A stretch of DNA of 50,441 nt from CAYUQT01 sp964596165 (GCA_964596165.1 CAZQTW010000048.1:1-50441), one strand, 5' to 3'. Shown: positions 1-10,345, numbered from the stretch's first letter. Made by a program: numbers and translations. The notes: generated from the sequence alone by a model not told the origin.

Positions 1-55
1 TCCGACGCTGCCCAGGCCGGAGTACAATCCCACCCCAGAAGTGCCAAACTCCAGA

Positions 56-133
56 GGCGGGTGGAACCCGCCCGAAAGATCCGCCGATCCGATACCGCGC
101 GCGACCGCGCTGATGGATGGCGGGTGGAACCCG
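56..133. repeat. 15-bp direct repeat upstream of the protease gene
   Basis: The 15-mer GGCGGGTGGAACCCG occurs at 56-70 and again at 119-133. The first copy lies within a perfect hairpin: GGCGGGT (56-62), loop GGA, ACCCGCC (66-72). It sits upstream of the promoter-like sequence for the large protease gene. It could be a regulatory site or one of the dispersed intergenic palindromes seen elsewhere in the window. No gene is evident in bases 1-317. Confidence 0.4.
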
Positions 134-139
134 AACTAC

Positions 140-168
140 TTGAATAGGGCGCATATTGAGCGTATTAT
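140..168 (+). promoter_or_regulatory. Candidate sigma70-type promoter for the M6/C45 gene
   Basis: TTGAAT (140-145) and TATTAT (163-168) are separated by 17 bases, close to the sigma70 consensus. Transcription would begin near 175 and give a leader of about 140 nt before the ATG at 318. This is a consensus match only. Confidence 0.4.
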
Positions 169-317
169 GCCCAAAGGTGTTAGGGGCATTCTGCGTGGGG
201 AGGTTCGGCGAATCGTCCACCTCAGTTGAGCGCCGGGCCCTTTCCTATGAAGGGACGATGGGGGCGAGCATGGAAGTCCCCCCACCTATCGTGCCGATCG
301 TGCACAGGGGTAATTCC

Positions 318-3300
318 ATGATACGGAGGGCGTTACGCCGTTCCATCGGCCTGGTCGGGCGGGCACGTCCCCGGCTAGCATTCACACAGACCGTGCAGTT
401 ATTGGTTCTTCTTTCGGTACCGTTGTGCCCTTCACGCGTGGCCACGGCCCTCCAACCGCCTTCAGCGGAGCAGATCCGCCAGTATCAACAGGACGGCACG
501 CTCGCCCGGCGCATTGCCGACGCGGAACAGTTGGGGAATCATCGTCTCGACCCCTATCTCGCGTCGCGGACACGCCAACGACTGCAACGCCTCTATCTGA
601 GCGCGATGGGTTGGTCGGATGCCGATGTGGAGGCCTTAACGGGCCCTGACGCCGCGCCACCGCCCGCATGGCGTGGCGGCCTCCCCGCCAAGGGAACGCC
701 GAAAACGTTTGTTCTCCTGGTGGATTTCTCGGACCACCAACATGGATCAAGTCAAACCCGTGAGGACGTCGAATCGAAGTTCTTCGGAAACGGTGATCCC
801 AATAGATATCCGTACGAAAGCGTCCGCAATTTCTACCAACGATCGTCATACGGACAACTAACGATTGGCGGAACGGTTTTCAATTGGTATCGCGCCCAGC
901 ACGCCAGGTCGCACTACGAGAACCTCGGAATGGGGCCGGGGCAAGAAGCCCTCATGATGGAGGCCATAAACCACTTCGACGCACAAGGCCACAATTTCGC
1001 ACAGTACGACAACGACGGCGACGGCACCATCGACAGCTTCTTTGTGAAATGGACGGGCCCCCCCGGGGAATGGCTAAGCTTCTGGTGGGCCTACCAATGG
1101 GTATGGCACTCCAATCCCGCCTACAAGGTGGACGGCAAGGGCTTCGGTCGATACGTCTGGTCCTGGCACTCGGGCGCTTCCTCCACGGGCATCTACTTCC
1201 CGCACGTCGATATCCACGAAACCGGACACCTGCTCGGGCTGCCGGATCTGTACGACTACCAGTCCTCGGTCGGTCCGGACGGCGGTGTCGGTGGGTTGGA
1301 CATGATGGATGGAAACTGGGGCGACCACAATTGCTTCTCGAAGTTTGTGCTGGAATGGATCACGCCGACGGTGGTGGTCTCAGGACAACGAGTGGTCGAC
1401 CTGCAGCCTTCCGGTGTGTCCGGCAACTGTGTCCTGGCCATGCCCGGTGTTCTTCCCGACAACCCATTTGACGAATTTTTCATGGTTCAGTACCGCAAGC
1501 GCAACAGCGGCAATGACCCATCGAGCTATCCCACGGACGGTCTGACCCTATGGCACGTGGACGCCCGCCTCAACGCTTCAGGTACCGACTATCTCTTCGA
1601 CAATTCGTATACGACTCACAAGATGCTTCGCTTGATGGAAGCAGACGGACTGGAAGAGATCGAGCGGAACGCCGCCACGGCCGATGCGGGTGATTTCTAC
1701 CGTCCGCCGTCGACCTTCGGCATCGCGACGACGCCGAACAGCACCAACTACGCCGGCACGCAAACCGGCGTCATCGTCAACAACCTGGGTGAGCCCGGCG
1801 AGACGATGAGCGTCACCGTACGGATCGGCTTGCTGCCGATCATCGCGCCAATCGCCAACCAGACAATCAAGGTGGGCGTCGCCTACCAAAAAGTACCCAC
1901 ACTGGTTCAGGGCAGCGCGCCCGTCACCTGGTCGCTGCCCGATCCGAACAACACCCAGGCGGGGATGACGATCGACTCCGAGACGGGAAAGGTGACCTGG
2001 CCCAACCCCGGGCCGGTTGACAGCAATCACATCGTCACCATTCGCGCGGAGAACGCCGAGGGCAACGATGAAAAGTCGTGGGTGCTGACGGTCAAGGCGC
2101 CTCCGGTTGTGGCCGACGTGGCGGATCATACCACCGCGCCCGGCCTCCCCTACACGATCACGCCAGCCCTGAGCAGCGGCAGCCCGCCGGTGACGTGGTC
2201 GTTGGTGGCCTGTCCCACGGGGACGACGATCGATCCGAATACGGGGAAGGTGACGTGGGCCAATCCGGGACCTGTCGACAGCTCGCACCCCTTCACGGTG
2301 CGCGCCACGAATGTGCTGGGGAGTGACGAGGAGTCGTGGGTTCTCGCCGTCAAGATGCCGGCGGGCGGCAGCGGCGAGAGGTGGACCGTCACGGCGACAA
2401 GCCCCAGCGACAACATCACGGCGATTCGCCTCACCGGGACGCCCTATCAGATGGGCTGGTGGTACGGCAAGCTGTTGGGGCCCGAGGTCCGCGATAACGT
2501 CAACAAGGTCATCGCGTGGTCGGGGCTGTCGGAGCCCGAACTCCAGGGCCTCATCGATCAGGGGCTCTGGCTCCTCATGGCACCGCACATCCCGCAGGCG
2601 TTTCTGGACGAGATCAGGGGCATCGTGGAAGGAGCGGCCGCGGCACTTCCTCCGCCCAATCCGCCCGTCACGTTGACCGACCTGCGCCGCGTCATCGTCT
2701 TGACGGAGCTGAACGGCCTGGAGTGTACATCGGTCGTTGCGATGAACTCGGCCACGCACGATGGGCGGCTGATGCAGATCCGCGTGCTCGATACGAGCAT
2801 GGACACCGGATGTCAGGACAACCCGGTGATCACGGTCTATTGTCCGACCGACGGACCGGCGTACTGTAACGTCGGCTTCGCGGGGCTGATCGGCTCGCTG
2901 GCGGGCATCAGCAGCCAGGGGATCGCGATGTCCGAGGTGGGCATCCACACGCCGGCCGTCAGCCCGCACGACCCCGGCACCTACGGGGCCTGGAACGGCA
3001 TCCCCATGTCGCTCCTGATGAAGAAGGTGCTGGCACAGGCCCGATCCGCCGACGGACGGAGCGCACTCGAACACGCCGTCCAGATCATCCAGGCGGGGCC
3101 GCGGACCACGAACTACAGCTACGGTGTGGGTGACGCGATCATCCGTGACGGAAGGTCGCTGCTGGCGAGCCGCGACCGCTGCCTCGTCTGGGGGCTCAAC
3201 ACAGATGTGACGATCCACAACCTGAGCGATCCGAATACGCTGTGGTTGTGGGATCCGAACGAGCACCCCGATGGCTTCAGCGGCTGCGACGATAACATGC

Positions 3301-4077
3301 CGGCGCTGGCCGACGTGACGTATATCCCGAACCGAACCGCCAAAGTGCTCGACCTGATGCAGCCGAGCAGCCCCAACTATGTCGGACCGCTCAATCCCGA
3401 GCGGGCGATCACCGTGGCGCGCCGCGTGTCGATGAACGCGAACCTGCTGGACGTCGTCTACGACGTGCAAGAGCTGAAACTGTGGATCGCCTATGCCGAA
3501 GGGACGCAGCGGGCGGCCGTTCGGGAGTTCGTCCCGTTTGATTTCGCGGCGGCCATTCCGGGCTACACCGCGCCGGCCGTGGCCGACATCCCGAATGCGA
3601 CGATCCCGCTGGGCGTGCCCTACGCCAAAACGCCGGTGTTGACGCAGGGGACGACGCCGATCGCCTGGACGCTGACGGATCCGAACAATACGGCGGCCGG
3701 CATGATTCTCGATCCGAACACGGGCGGCGTGACCTGGGCGAATCCGGGACCGGTCGACAGCATGCACACCGTGACGGTCCGCGCACGGAACGCCAAGGGA
3801 ACCGTCGACAGGTCGTGGACGCTGACGGTCATGGCCCCGCCCGTCATCGACGACGTGCCCGACCGGTCAATAGCGACCTCGCTGGCCTACAACGAGTCGC
3901 CCCGCCTGGCATCGGGCAGCCTCCCGGTGACGTGGTCGTTGGTGTCCGGTCCGACCGGCATGACGATCGACACCAACACGGGGACGGTCCACTGGGCGAA
4001 CCCGACGAGTACGGGTAGCCCCTTCACCGTCACGATCCGTGCGCAAAACCCGGTGGGGAGCGACGAGGAATCGTGGA
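318..4077 (+). CDS. Giant exported M6 metalloprotease / C45 acyltransferase protein, N-terminal part
   Basis: This is the first part of a gene cut by an assembly gap; the other part is 4178-6925. The ATG at 318 is chosen because it opens a signal peptide (Arg-rich start, then LLVLLSVPLC) and follows CAGGGG; the frame is open further upstream from a TTG at 156. Residues about 90-500 are an M6-family (immune inhibitor A-like) zinc metalloprotease with HETGH (His300). Two Ig-like putative domains (He_PIG type, 'TWSL...GMTIDxxTGxVTW') follow. A C45-type Ntn acyltransferase/hydrolase domain comes next, with Cys803 in LECTSVVAMN the likely nucleophile. More Ig-like repeats run into the gap. The protein is probably secreted and attacks extracellular protein or amide substrates. 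M6 and C45 together in one chain is odd. The domain calls are from motifs; the specificity is unknown. Confidence 0.82.
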
Positions 4078-4177
4078 NNNNNNNNNNNNNNNNNNNNNNN
4101 NNNNNNNNNNNNNNNNNNNNNNNNNNNNNNNNNNNNNNNNNNNNNNNNNNNNNNNNNNNNNNNNNNNNNNNNNNNNN
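4078..4177. other. 100-N assembly gap flanked by identical 55-bp ends
   Basis: Exactly 100 N bases lie between 4023-4077 and 4178-4232, which are identical 55-mers starting TTCACCGTCACG and ending GAATCGTGGA. Both copies are in the same codon phase (Phe-Thr-Val-Thr). Removing the Ns and one copy (155 bp) restores a single open frame of 2150 codons from 318 to 6925. The pattern fits two contigs that overlap by an assembler k-mer of 55 and were joined by a default-size gap. Extra Ig repeats hidden in a real gap remain possible. Confidence 0.9.
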
Positions 4178-6925
4178 TTCACCGTCACGATCCGTGCGCA
4201 AAACCCGGTGGGGAGCGACGAGGAATCGTGGAAGCTGACCGTCGCGACCCCGCCGGTGATCGACGAAGTCCCGGATGCGACGATCAAGTTCGGCGTGCCT
4301 TACCTGAAGACGCCGACGCTGGCGCAAGGTTCGCTCCCGCTGGCGTGGACGCTGGTGACGGGGCCGACGGGGATGACGATCAATCCGACGAGCGGCACAG
4401 TGAGTTGGCCCAGCCCGGCCCCGCTCGACGGCTCGCATGAGGTGACGATCCGTGCGGAGAACTTCGCGGGGGGCGACGAGGAATCGTGGACGCTGACGGT
4501 CAAGGCCCCGCCGGTCATTGCCGACGTCCCCGACGGGACGACTGCGGCCGGTCGGCCGTATGACGTCGTCCCGGTCTTGACCGGCGGCAGCCCGCCGGTG
4601 ACGTGGTCGCTGGTGGCCGGGCCGGCGTCGGTCACAATCGATCCGAACAATGGGGCGGTCCATTGGGAAAACCCGGGTCCCGCCGGGATCAGCGTGTCCA
4701 TAACCGTCCGCGCGACCAATGTCGTCGGCAGCGACGACGAGTCGTGGAGCCTCACGCTCACGTCACCCCCGGGCGTTGCGGAGGTGCCGGACGAGACGAT
4801 CGTCGTCGGCGTTCCGTATGAACGAACACCGACGCTGACCGGCGGAACGCCGCCGATCACCTGGTCGCTGGAAAGCGGACCGCCGGGCATGACGCTCAAC
4901 ACGACAACGGGCAAGGTGACCTGGGCCTCCCCGGGGCCGGCCGACCGTTCGTACACCGTGACGGTTCGGGCGACCAACCCGGGCGGCAGCGACGACGAAT
5001 CGTGGACGCTCACCGTCAAGGCGCCGCCCGTCATTGCGGAGATCCCCGACGGGACCGTGGTGGTGGGACAGGCCTACGCAACGACACCGTCGCTGGTGAG
5101 CGGCAGTCGGCCGATCGCGTGGTCGAAGGTGGCCGGTCCGGAGGGCATGACCGTCGATCCGAACACGGGCATGGTGAGCTGGGCCGGTCCGACCGAGGCG
5201 GGCGGGCCGGTGACGATGACGATCCGCGCGACTAACGCCTGGGGCAGCGACGACGAGTCCTGGAAGCTCACGTCGCTGTCAACGCCCGTGATCGCCGATG
5301 TACCGGACCGCGTCATCGGCGCCGGCCGGCCTTACGTCGAGACACTGAACGCACAGGGGAGCGTCCCAATCGGCTGGACGCTCGTCGACGGTCCGGGTGG
5401 GATGACGATCGATCCGAATACCGGAGCGGTGACGTGGCCCAATCCCGGTCCGGCCGACAGCACGCATGCCGTGACGATTCGCGCGACCAACAGCGCCGGA
5501 TTCGACGAGGAATCGTGGACGATCGCCGTGAAGGGGGCGCCGACCATCGCTCCCGTTCCCGATCGAACCATCCTCACCGGCACCCCCTACGTGGAGAATC
5601 TGCAATTGACCTCAGGGAGCTTGCCCGTGCAGTGGACGTTCGTCGCCGGACCGGCGGGGTTGAGCGTGGACGCGACGACGGGTGTGGCAAGGTGGGAAAC
5701 GCCGTCGACCAACCGGAGCCCGTTCACGACAACGGTTCGGGCGACGAATGCCGTCGGGGCGGCCGAGCGGACCTGGACGATCACCGTGAACGATCCGCCG
5801 CTGGCCCCGCTGATCAAGCCGATTATCGACCAAACGATGCGATTGGGTACTCCCTATGTCGCGCCGTTGGTCGGTCTCGAACGGGGCACGCCGCCGGTGC
5901 AATGGTCGCTGGTCGCCGGACCGGCGGGGATGACGGTGGATCCGGCCACGGGGGCGGTATCCTGGCCGACGCCGACCACGGCGGGCGGCCCGTTCACGGT
6001 CACAATCCGCGCCCGAAACGACGGGGGCCAGGATGAGAAGTCCTGGCTGTTGACGGTGAATCCACAAGTCGTCCAGGTGCGGTTGCGCATTCAGCCGGCG
6101 GGTGTCGGGCTCATGATGGCGGCGGACGGCGCGACGTTCGCCAACAGCCAGACGTTCACGTGGGAAATCGGGAGCAGTCACGCCCTGTCCGTTGTGTCGT
6201 TGCAGACCGGAACGGACGGCACGGAGTACTCCTTCGTGGGCTGGTCCGACGGCGTTGACACGCCCTTGCGAACGGTGGAGGCCGATGGTGAAGGCGAATG
6301 GGTGGCAAACATGCAGCGCGTGACGATCAACGAGCTGACCGTCTCCGGCCCCAATACGGTGCCGGAACGGACGACGGCCCAGTACACCGCGAAGGTCGTT
6401 CTCAGCGACGGCCGCATATCCGATGTCACGCAAGGGTGTAGCTGGACCCTTACGCCCGGTCAGGCGGGCACGATCAGCGGAAAGGGCCTGATGACCGCCG
6501 CTGCCGTCGATACGGACGTCCTGTGTGAAGTGCAGGTGGCCTATGTGGCGAATGGCCGTTCCTATGTTGCCCGCCGGCCGGTGACGGTCGTTCAGGTTCC
6601 CGCGACGTATTCGTTGACGATTTCCACGTCGCCCGCGTCGGCCGGCTCACCGGTGCGGACCGATTACAGGGAGGGCGAAACGGTAACGGTGCCCGTGCCC
6701 GCGCCGCCGAGTGAGGGGATGGTGTTCGTCCGATGGAGCGGCGACGGGATCGGCACCACGGATCCCCTTGTTCTGGTCATGAACGGTGACAAGAAGGTCG
6801 TGGCGGAGTTTGAGGCCGCATCCGTGCCGACGAACGGATTCTGCGGCTCTGCCCCGGCCGTCGGTATCGTGGGATTAGTGATCGGGCTTCTCGGGTCGCG
6901 TAGGGGTTCAAGGCGGCGGCGGTAA
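4178..6925 (+). CDS. M6/C45 giant exported protein, C-terminal part (Ig repeats and Cys-Gly-Ser anchor)
   Basis: This continues the gene that starts at 318. About seven Ig-like He_PIG repeats of roughly 85 residues follow one another; each begins like 'IADVPDGT' and ends like 'VTIRATNxxGSDDESW'. They are followed by an InlB-like beta repeat, a BIG2-like segment ('SDVTQGCSWTLT'), and a second InlB-like repeat ending VVAEFEA. The last 30 residues read FCGSAPAVGIVGLV, a hydrophobic stretch, then an Arg-rich end. That tail resembles those of the proteins at 23961-25322 and 35083-36822, so it probably anchors or sorts the protein at the envelope. The repeats likely act as a stalk or as carbohydrate- or protein-binding spacers. 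As deposited, the frame is broken across the gap; this is almost certainly an assembly artefact. A convergent gene begins 180 bp downstream. Confidence 0.82.
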   Translation, partial: FTVTIRAQNPVGSDEESWKLTVATPPVIDEVPDATIKFGVPYLKTPTLAQGSLPLAWTLVTGPTGMTINPTSGTVSWPSPAPLDGSHEVTIRAENFAGGDEESWTLTVKAPPVIADVPDGTTAAGRPYDVVPVLTGGSPPVTWSLVAGPASVTIDPNNGAVHWENPGPAGISVSITVRATNVVGSDDESWSLTLTSPPGVAEVPDETIVVGVPYERTPTLTGGTPPITWSLESGPPGMTLNTTTGKVTWASPGPADRSYTVTVRATNPGGSDDESWTLTVKAPPVIAEIPDGTVVVGQAYATTPSLVSGSRPIAWSKVAGPEGMTVDPNTGMVSWAGPTEAGGPVTMTIRATNAWGSDDESWKLTSLSTPVIADVPDRVIGAGRPYVETLNAQGSVPIGWTLVDGPGGMTIDPNTGAVTWPNPGPADSTHAVTIRATNSAGFDEESWTIAVKGAPTIAPVPDRTILTGTPYVENLQLTSGSLPVQWTFVAGPAGLSVDATTGVARWETPSTNRSPFTTTVRATNAVGAAERTWTITVNDPPLAPLIKPIIDQTMRLGTPYVAPLVGLERGTPPVQWSLVAGPAGMTVDPATGAVSWPTPTTAGGPFTVTIRARNDGGQDEKSWLLTVNPQVVQVRLRIQPAGVGLMMAADGATFANSQTFTWEIGSSHALSVVSLQTGTDGTEYSFVGWSDGVDTPLRTVEADGEGEWVANMQRVTINELTVSGPNTVPERTTAQYTAKVVLSDGRISDVTQGCSWTLTPGQAGTISGKGLMTAAAVDTDVLCEVQVAYVANGRSYVARRPVTVVQVPATYSLTISTSPASAGSPVRTDYREGETVTVPVPAPPSEGMVFVRWSGDGIGTTDPLVLVMNGDKKVVAEFEAASVPTNGFCGSAPAVGIVGLVIGLLGSRRGSRRRR

Positions 6926-7106
6926 AGGCGAAGGGTAACGACGGAACGAAAAGCCGCAGAGACGCAAAGCAAGAAGCTGATAAGAAGAGTAGTAGCCGGT
7001 TGTAGCGATTGTCCCGCTGGCCGTCGCATGGAATCGGTCGGGCCGCTGTTCGGCCTGCGAGGCGCCGGCCGCCACAGATCGCTACGCGAACAGTGAAGAG
7101 GGGACG

Positions 7107-9470
7107 TTACGGGTACGGTCCTTCAAAGCGGACGGCCTGGAGGTGCCGCAGCTCCAGCGTCAAGCCGTCTCGCGAGGTGTTGCAGCCGACCATCAGTTGT
7201 GCAATCTGCTGGGTATCAAACCTGTGGTTCGAATCCTCGGGCGACCAACGGCCGTGTTGGAAAGCGGTGAAGGGGATCACCACGCGGCGCCACTGAAGAC
7301 CGGCCCGTAGGTCGGGCTCCGAGATGTAGGCCGAACCGCTGGGTTCGACGATCTGAACGCGTACCTGTGTGCCGGTGTCTTCGAGATCGCAACGATACTC
7401 GAAGGCAACACCCTGCCATGCCGACAAGTCCAGGAACGGCGAGAACTTCAGGAACGGATAGGCCCAGCGATCGCCCGGCCGCGCAAAACGGATGGTGAAG
7501 CGGAGCATCGACGGCAGGGGCGACGCGATCTCCATCGTGCCGTTGGGCGAGATGTTGGTGACCCATCGCCCCACGTCACCCGACCAGAGGCTCATCGAGT
7601 CGGCGGGCTTGAGGCTGGCCAGATCAAACGAGAACGTGCTGATCGAGCGGGCGGCGGGCTTGGCGTCGACCTGGACGGCCAGGCGAACGGTTTGACGTTC
7701 GAGACGCGACCGACCGGGCCGGATCTTCACCGGCACAATCTGTCTGGCCATCGGCTCCAACCGGCCCGACCAGGCCGACGGCTGGGCCAACCAGGAACCG
7801 GGCAGTTCGAACTCCAGCGAGGCCTCGTGGGCGGCGGCCTCGTCGAGGTTACACAGCTCGACCTCGTAGTCAAAGGGGTTTGTCGAGTTGAGGATGTAGG
7901 CGTCGTTTCGTTTGTCCACAGGCAGGTTTCTTGCATAGCCTCGCGACACGACGCGACAGGGGGCTATGGCAGGCGGCGTCGTGCCTCGTTGGCGAGCTTG
8001 TTCGGTAAGGCCTGTCGGGGCGCGGAGGCCAACGACGTACTGTGTAGCGCGGCCGACCTCCAGACGGAGCCGACCGTGGGTCGCCTTGAGCTGCTTGCGG
8101 TCGCCCATCAGACCGACGAGCTGGACCTCCTCTGATCCGACCGGCAGGTCGAGTGACTCAGTCTTCTCAGCCCAGACAGCCGCGACGGTTGCCTCGCCGG
8201 TATTGAACAGGCGAGCCTCGACGCCGGGCGGCAGCGACGGAAGTCGTCCGAGGTAGTTGGCCTCGCCGAGCGAGTTCGCCGCGACAGCCAGGGCGATCAT
8301 CGCCGGGTGCGGCGTCAGGTCGCGGCGGAGCAAGCCGAACTGGACGCCGTTTTCGAGGTACCACGGCAGCACGAAGACGAAGTGCCGATCGACGCCGGAG
8401 GCCAGCGACATGACGAGCGATGTGGGGATGAACTCGGCCTGTCGTGTCAGATCCTTCTTCGACAGGTCGCCGTTCTTGTCGCCGAGCAGCCGGATGCCCG
8501 CCTCGGTGAGCCAGGCCGGCCGGCCGGCGACCTGGTGTTGATTCAACAGGTTCAGATAGTCGGCGGCGGTCTTCGGGTAGTTCGCGGGGCTGTTGTAGAT
8601 GTGGAAGTTGAAGATGTCGTAGTAGTCGGCCACGCCGCAGGCGAAGAGGTTTCTGGAGAAGTTTGTGGGGCCCTGGCACAGCGAGACCAGCAGGACCTTC
8701 ACGTCGGGGGCGCCGGCTTTGAACCCGAGGTAGGCCGCCTTCTGGAGGCCGGCGAAGCGGTCGGACAGGTCGGGCCAGAATTCGATGTCCGCCTCGTTCC
8801 ACACCTCCCAAGCCTGAATGCGGCCGGCAAAGTGTCGGCCGGCGGCCTTGGCGAATCGGTAGACCGTGCGGAGGTCGTCGGGGTTTCGCGTCTTTCCTTC
8901 GGAGGGGTGCGTCCAGGCCGGCGTGTCGTGGAAGATCTGGTAGACGTTGACCTTCTGATCGGCCAGCAGCGTTGCGACGGTGTCGTATTTGCCCCACTGG
9001 AAGTCCATGCCCTCTTTGGGCTGGACCTCACTCCAGGTGAACCGCTCGCGGACCCAGGTGATTCCAGCGCGGCGGAGCATCTTGGCCACCACCGGCCACT
9101 GGTCGGGTTTGCAGAGCCAGGCCGTTGCGCCGTCGACGGCGATTCGTGCCGTCGCGGTGGGCTTTGGCTTGGCGATGACTCCGAAGGGGACGGTGACCGT
9201 TTGCTGGCCGACTGAGCACGTCAGCTCATAGTAGCCGCAGGGCAGAGGGCCGAGGGCGATTCGCCGATCTTTGGCCTGGCCGGAGCGGATGTCTTCACCC
9301 TGGTAGTCGATCAGGCGATAGTCGAGCTTGTCCGGGTCCGCGGTGAATTGGATCTGCTCGCCTTCGATGAAGAGATTACCGGGGGCGTCCGAGGACACCC
9401 TCAGGCCGGAGGTTTCGGCGAGGGCGAGTTCCGTAATAGTCAGCAAGAGTAAGGTTGAGCAGGTCCGCAT
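7107..9470 (-). CDS. Exported clan-A glycoside hydrolase (GH39-like)
   Basis: This 787-residue protein starts with a signal peptide (MRTCSTLLLLTITELALAE). The ATG at 9470 is chosen because GGAGACAATC precedes it; the longer reading frame would overlap the next gene. An N-terminal beta domain (residues about 20-110) precedes a (beta/alpha)8 barrel. The barrel has a typical acid/base motif, EVWNEAD (Glu226), and a likely nucleophile in WLTEAG (Glu323), about 97 residues apart as in retaining clan-A enzymes. The C-terminal 300 residues look like beta-sandwich modules. It probably hydrolyses plant or algal heteropolysaccharide outside the cytoplasm; xylosidase, glucuronidase or another specificity cannot be told from sequence. 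It follows the zinc-ribbon gene on the same strand. Confidence 0.7.
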   Translation of the reverse strand: MRTCSTLLLLTITELALAETSGLRVSSDAPGNLFIEGEQIQFTADPDKLDYRLIDYQGEDIRSGQAKDRRIALGPLPCGYYELTCSVGQQTVTVPFGVIAKPKPTATARIAVDGATAWLCKPDQWPVVAKMLRRAGITWVRERFTWSEVQPKEGMDFQWGKYDTVATLLADQKVNVYQIFHDTPAWTHPSEGKTRNPDDLRTVYRFAKAAGRHFAGRIQAWEVWNEADIEFWPDLSDRFAGLQKAAYLGFKAGAPDVKVLLVSLCQGPTNFSRNLFACGVADYYDIFNFHIYNSPANYPKTAADYLNLLNQHQVAGRPAWLTEAGIRLLGDKNGDLSKKDLTRQAEFIPTSLVMSLASGVDRHFVFVLPWYLENGVQFGLLRRDLTPHPAMIALAVAANSLGEANYLGRLPSLPPGVEARLFNTGEATVAAVWAEKTESLDLPVGSEEVQLVGLMGDRKQLKATHGRLRLEVGRATQYVVGLRAPTGLTEQARQRGTTPPAIAPCRVVSRGYARNLPVDKRNDAYILNSTNPFDYEVELCNLDEAAAHEASLEFELPGSWLAQPSAWSGRLEPMARQIVPVKIRPGRSRLERQTVRLAVQVDAKPAARSISTFSFDLASLKPADSMSLWSGDVGRWVTNISPNGTMEIASPLPSMLRFTIRFARPGDRWAYPFLKFSPFLDLSAWQGVAFEYRCDLEDTGTQVRVQIVEPSGSAYISEPDLRAGLQWRRVVIPFTAFQHGRWSPEDSNHRFDTQQIAQLMVGCNTSRDGLTLELRHLQAVRFEGPYP

Positions 9471-9525
9471 GATTGTCTCCGTTAGGTCCGCCTTCATCAT
9501 GCGAGCGGACCCGATCCGTGAGTTT

Positions 9526-10014
9526 CTACCCGAATGCAAAGTTGCCATAGAGCGACACGAGGTTACACAAGAGTAAGAGGGCGATTACGTGAGCCGCAAG
9601 CACAGTGCTGAACGGATGATCGAACCGCAGGTACAGCCGGTAGGCAGTTCCCAGCCGGTAGGGTGTTACAAGGAGGCCGACGAGGGAGCCGTAGAGGGCG
9701 AGCCGCCGGGGATATGAGGGCTGGGCCGGGTGCAGCTTCCGCCAGAAGCGGCCCGGCAACAGACCACCGACCAGCGTCCGGCAAAACGACCACACCTTGT
9801 TCAGGGGGTGGTGTTCGAAGAGATAGGGATGCAGCCGACGGTTAGGGTCGAGCATTTCGTTCCAGTCGAAGCGATAGCCGCATTCGGGGCAGCGGGGTTG
9901 GATCAGGCCGCGAAGGTTGTATCCACAGAGCGGGCAGTCGCTGATGATGCCCTCGTCGATCTGGGCCCAGTCGGGGCTTGAGGTCGTCTCAGGTGTGGCG
10001 GTGGGCTCGGCCAT
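9526..10014 (-). CDS. Zinc-ribbon membrane protein
   Basis: This 162-residue protein has a treble-clef or ribbon-like N-terminus, with CPLCGYNLRGL at residues about 28-38 and CPECGYRF about ten residues later. Two hydrophobic segments follow in the second half (LALYGSLVGLLV and VIALLLLCNLVSLYG). The CPxCGYxLRGL signature is common in small planctomycete membrane proteins of unknown role. The metal-binding half is probably cytoplasmic. The gene lies 55 bp upstream of the GH39-like gene, so the two may be co-transcribed. No function can be assigned. Confidence 0.7.
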   Translation of the reverse strand: MAEPTATPETTSSPDWAQIDEGIISDCPLCGYNLRGLIQPRCPECGYRFDWNEMLDPNRRLHPYLFEHHPLNKVWSFCRTLVGGLLPGRFWRKLHPAQPSYPRRLALYGSLVGLLVTPYRLGTAYRLYLRFDHPFSTVLAAHVIALLLLCNLVSLYGNFAFG

Positions 10015-10056
10015 GGCGTGCCTATTGTACCCGTGCGGGATTGATTCGTCGGGGTG

Positions 10057-10345
10057 GGGCGAGACGCCCGCCCCCCAAGCCTCTTACCGGGCCGACACGG
10101 CTCTGCAGAGCGTGCGGTGCGCGAAGTCCGCCCTGTGAGACTTCATAAGAGTGAGCTAGCGTCGACACCCACCGAACCGGCGTGTCCTCACGCCGGCCAG
10201 ACCGTGCTGAGGACAGCACAGTTCGGCGGCGGGCGGGACACCCGTCCCCCAAGGCGTGCACCGATCCGACACTCTGGCACGGCTCACACCGGATCGACAC
10301 GATCCGGCTCGGCAAAGATGCGGCGGGTAAAATCCGCCCTACCGG
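10057..10345. repeat. Intergenic palindrome and direct-repeat cluster
   Basis: The 330-bp space between two minus-strand genes holds no credible gene. Bases 10057-10079 and 10231-10253 are a 23-bp direct repeat matching at 20 positions (GGGCGxGACxCCCGxCCCCC core), each with an internal hairpin. A perfect 8-bp stem, CCGGATCG / CGATCCGG with loop ACA, lies at 10289-10307. GGCGG / CCGCC (10322-10338) forms another hairpin about 8 bp from the stop of the GH123 gene. They resemble REP-type elements; the last two could also help end transcription of the GH123 gene. Confidence 0.5.

Noticed and set aside
1578..3767. Long minus-strand open frame of 729 codons opposite the protease gene
   Set aside because: Arg/His-rich sequence with no domain features, directly antisense to a well-supported coding region; an artefact of high GC codon bias.
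4023..4232. Possible true tandem duplication at the gap
   Set aside because: The identical length of 55 bp and the exact 100 Ns fit an assembler overlap better than a real duplication, though not ruled out.
318..6925. CRISPR-like or DNA-level repeat array
   Set aside because: Repetition here is at the protein domain level (Ig-like repeats of about 85 codons) and diverged at DNA level; no short identical repeats with spacers.
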